6,745 nt of DNA from positions 1 through 6,745 of the forward strand of contig CALCPB010000383.1 of assembly GCA_937897665.1 (NCBI GenBank), written 5' to 3'. This DNA is from an uncultured Halomicronema sp. Its GTDB lineage: Bacteria > Cyanobacteriota > Cyanobacteriia > Phormidesmidales > Phormidesmidaceae. Below the pieces are notes generated by a model. That model did not search any database. It was not told the origin of the DNA and worked only from the letters and a program-made list of their open reading frames with translations. Shown one piece after another: positions 5,916 through 6,745 of the stretch. The stretch's first letter is position 1. The number at the start of each line of letters is the position of its first letter. The position numbers were made by a program, and so were the translations under genes.

Positions 5916-5927
5916 GTGCGCGAGGAA

Positions 5928-6745
5928 TCAAGCAGACAATACCTGCTGAGCAGCGACGAGGCCAGCCCCCGACGAGAAACCATTGGCTCCCAGCTTGGCG
6001 AGCGTCGCTTCTAGCGCCGCGATCGCGGTCAAAATGTCGCGATCGCCGACAAAACCCAGGTGCCCCATCCGAAAGATTTGGCCCTTCAAGTGGTCTTGGC
6101 CGCCCGCTAGCGCAATATCAAAGTCCTTGCGCATGGTGGAACGAATTTTTTCGGCTTCCACCGTTTGGGGCATGACCGCCGTCACTGCCGGACTGGCCAC
6201 CTCATCGGCGGCAAACAGCGGCAGGTTAAGCGCCTTCATCGCCGCCCGAGTCGCCTGTTGAAGTCTGGCATGACGGGCAAAGATGTTGTCCAAACCCTCT
6301 TCTTGCATCATCTTCAACGCGACCTGAATCGCAAAGAACAAACTTACCGGCGGCGTAAACGGCGTCGTGTTTATCGCACCACTTTTAAGATAGGGTCCGA
6401 GCTCCAGATAAAAATAAGGAATGTTTGAGGTTTCGTAGGCTTTCCAGGCGCGATCGCCCATCGTGACAAACCCCAAGCCGGGGGGCACCATGTAGCCTTT
6501 TTGCGAGCCCGAGGCGACGACATCCAGCCCCCACTCATCGATGGGGACACTGCAGGCCCCTAAGCTCGTGACGGCATCCACCAATATCAGCGCTTCACCG
6601 TGGGCGTGGACGTAGCCCGCAATCGTTTGCAGGTCGTTTAACACGCCGGTCGAAGTCTCGCTGTGTGTGACTATTACGGCCTTAATACTTTTCTCGTTGT
6701 CAGCTTCCAGGGCCGTTTTGAAGTCATCTGGGTTGAGCGCTTTAC
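5928..6745 (-). CDS. Class V aminotransferase, alanine/serine-glyoxylate type (5' end outside window)
   Basis: PLP-dependent enzyme likely transferring an amino group from alanine or serine to glyoxylate (photorespiratory glycine formation), by homology. The minus frame is open to the window edge, giving 271 visible residues of an expected 380-390. The first 33 (KALNPDDFKTALEADNEKSI onward) continue smoothly into the family, so the GTG at 6644 is internal. Key features are VTHSETSTGV (25-34), the PLP-ring aspartate in VDAVTSLG (Asp56), and the Schiff-base lysine in GSQKGY (Lys82) followed by a PPGLGF loop. An INTTPFTPPVSLFFA segment lies beyond, and QIFRMGHLGF near the C-terminus carries the carboxylate-binding arginine. 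Cyanobacterial homologues are often labelled 'soluble hydrogenase 42 kDa subunit', a historical misnomer; nothing here suggests a hydrogenase. Donor specificity cannot be read. Confidence 0.92.
   Translation of the reverse strand, partial: KALNPDDFKTALEADNEKSIKAVIVTHSETSTGVLNDLQTIAGYVHAHGEALILVDAVTSLGACSVPIDEWGLDVVASGSQKGYMVPPGLGFVTMGDRAWKAYETSNIPYFYLELGPYLKSGAINTTPFTPPVSLFFAIQVALKMMQEEGLDNIFARHARLQQATRAAMKALNLPLFAADEVASPAVTAVMPQTVEAEKIRSTMRKDFDIALAGGQDHLKGQIFRMGHLGFVGDRDILTAIAALEATLAKLGANGFSSGAGLVAAQQVLSA
6019..6046. repeat. Closely spaced pair of HIP1 octamers
   Basis: GCGATCGC occurs at 6019-6026 and again at 6039-6046, inside the aminotransferase gene. The other eight copies start at 915, 1416, 1953, 2782, 3800, 4341, 5523 and 6450. 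All ten lie within coding sequence. This is the highly iterated palindrome of many cyanobacterial genomes and the strongest taxonomic marker in the window. Confidence 0.9.

Larger units (their letters stand above)
5720..5927. other. Structured gap between the aminotransferase and pspA genes
   Basis: This spacer of about 208 nt (250 nt to the preferred pspA ATG) has no gene I can recognise but is unusually rich in inverted repeats: 5782-5794, 5805-5835 and 5883-5915, entered separately. Near-copies of ACCGGAATT (5763-5771) and ACCGGTAATT (5794-5803) also lie about 30 nt apart. A 58-codon minus-strand frame (ATG at 5889, stop ending at 5713) with about two-thirds G or C at third positions runs through it. 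No ribosome site or familiar motif supports it. The region probably holds the aminotransferase 3' end and the pspA regulatory region. Confidence 0.5.

Overview
The window reads as cyanobacterial chromosome. The octamer GCGATCGC (the HIP1 palindrome of many cyanobacteria) occurs ten times in 6.7 kb, where chance predicts about 0.1. The products also fit: a PspA/IM30 protein and a photorespiratory-type class V aminotransferase. The DNA is moderately GC-rich and densely coding. Nothing resembles an insertion sequence, phage gene, CRISPR array, tRNA or rRNA. I cannot name the genus.

Left half (1-3959, + strand): a binding-protein-dependent ABC importer of the spermidine/putrescine/iron/thiamine/sulfate superfamily. 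Its order is permease 1 (5' end outside the window), permease 2, ATPase with a C-terminal TOBE-like domain, then a substrate-binding protein with a Tat-type signal and a cysteine at the expected lipobox position. The first three genes overlap by 4 and 8 nt and are clearly one transcription unit. The binding protein follows after 104 nt containing a weak hairpin, so it may be expressed at a different level. It resembles the orphan E. coli YnjB family more than PotD, FbpA or ThiB. The ATPase looks PotA/CysA-like, and the permeases are two separate proteins rather than one double-length YnjC. The transported compound cannot be read from sequence.

Middle (4083-4922, + strand): a compact radical SAM protein with CxxxCxxC, a GGEP motif and five extra C-terminal cysteines in a SPASM/twitch-like arrangement. 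It probably has its own promoter and a TAATTG-N9-CAATTA dyad upstream. Function unknown.

Right part (4997-6745, - strand, convergent with the left): a 226-residue PspA/IM30 membrane-stress protein. Upstream of it is a roughly 210-nt gap with several inverted repeats and a possible 58-codon ORF. At the right edge is the C-terminal part of an alanine/serine-glyoxylate aminotransferase-like enzyme, whose 5' end lies outside the window.

No spectacular new system is evident. The points most worth following are the mosaic YnjB-type importer, the uncharacterised radical SAM protein and its upstream dyad, and the structured gap between the aminotransferase and pspA.
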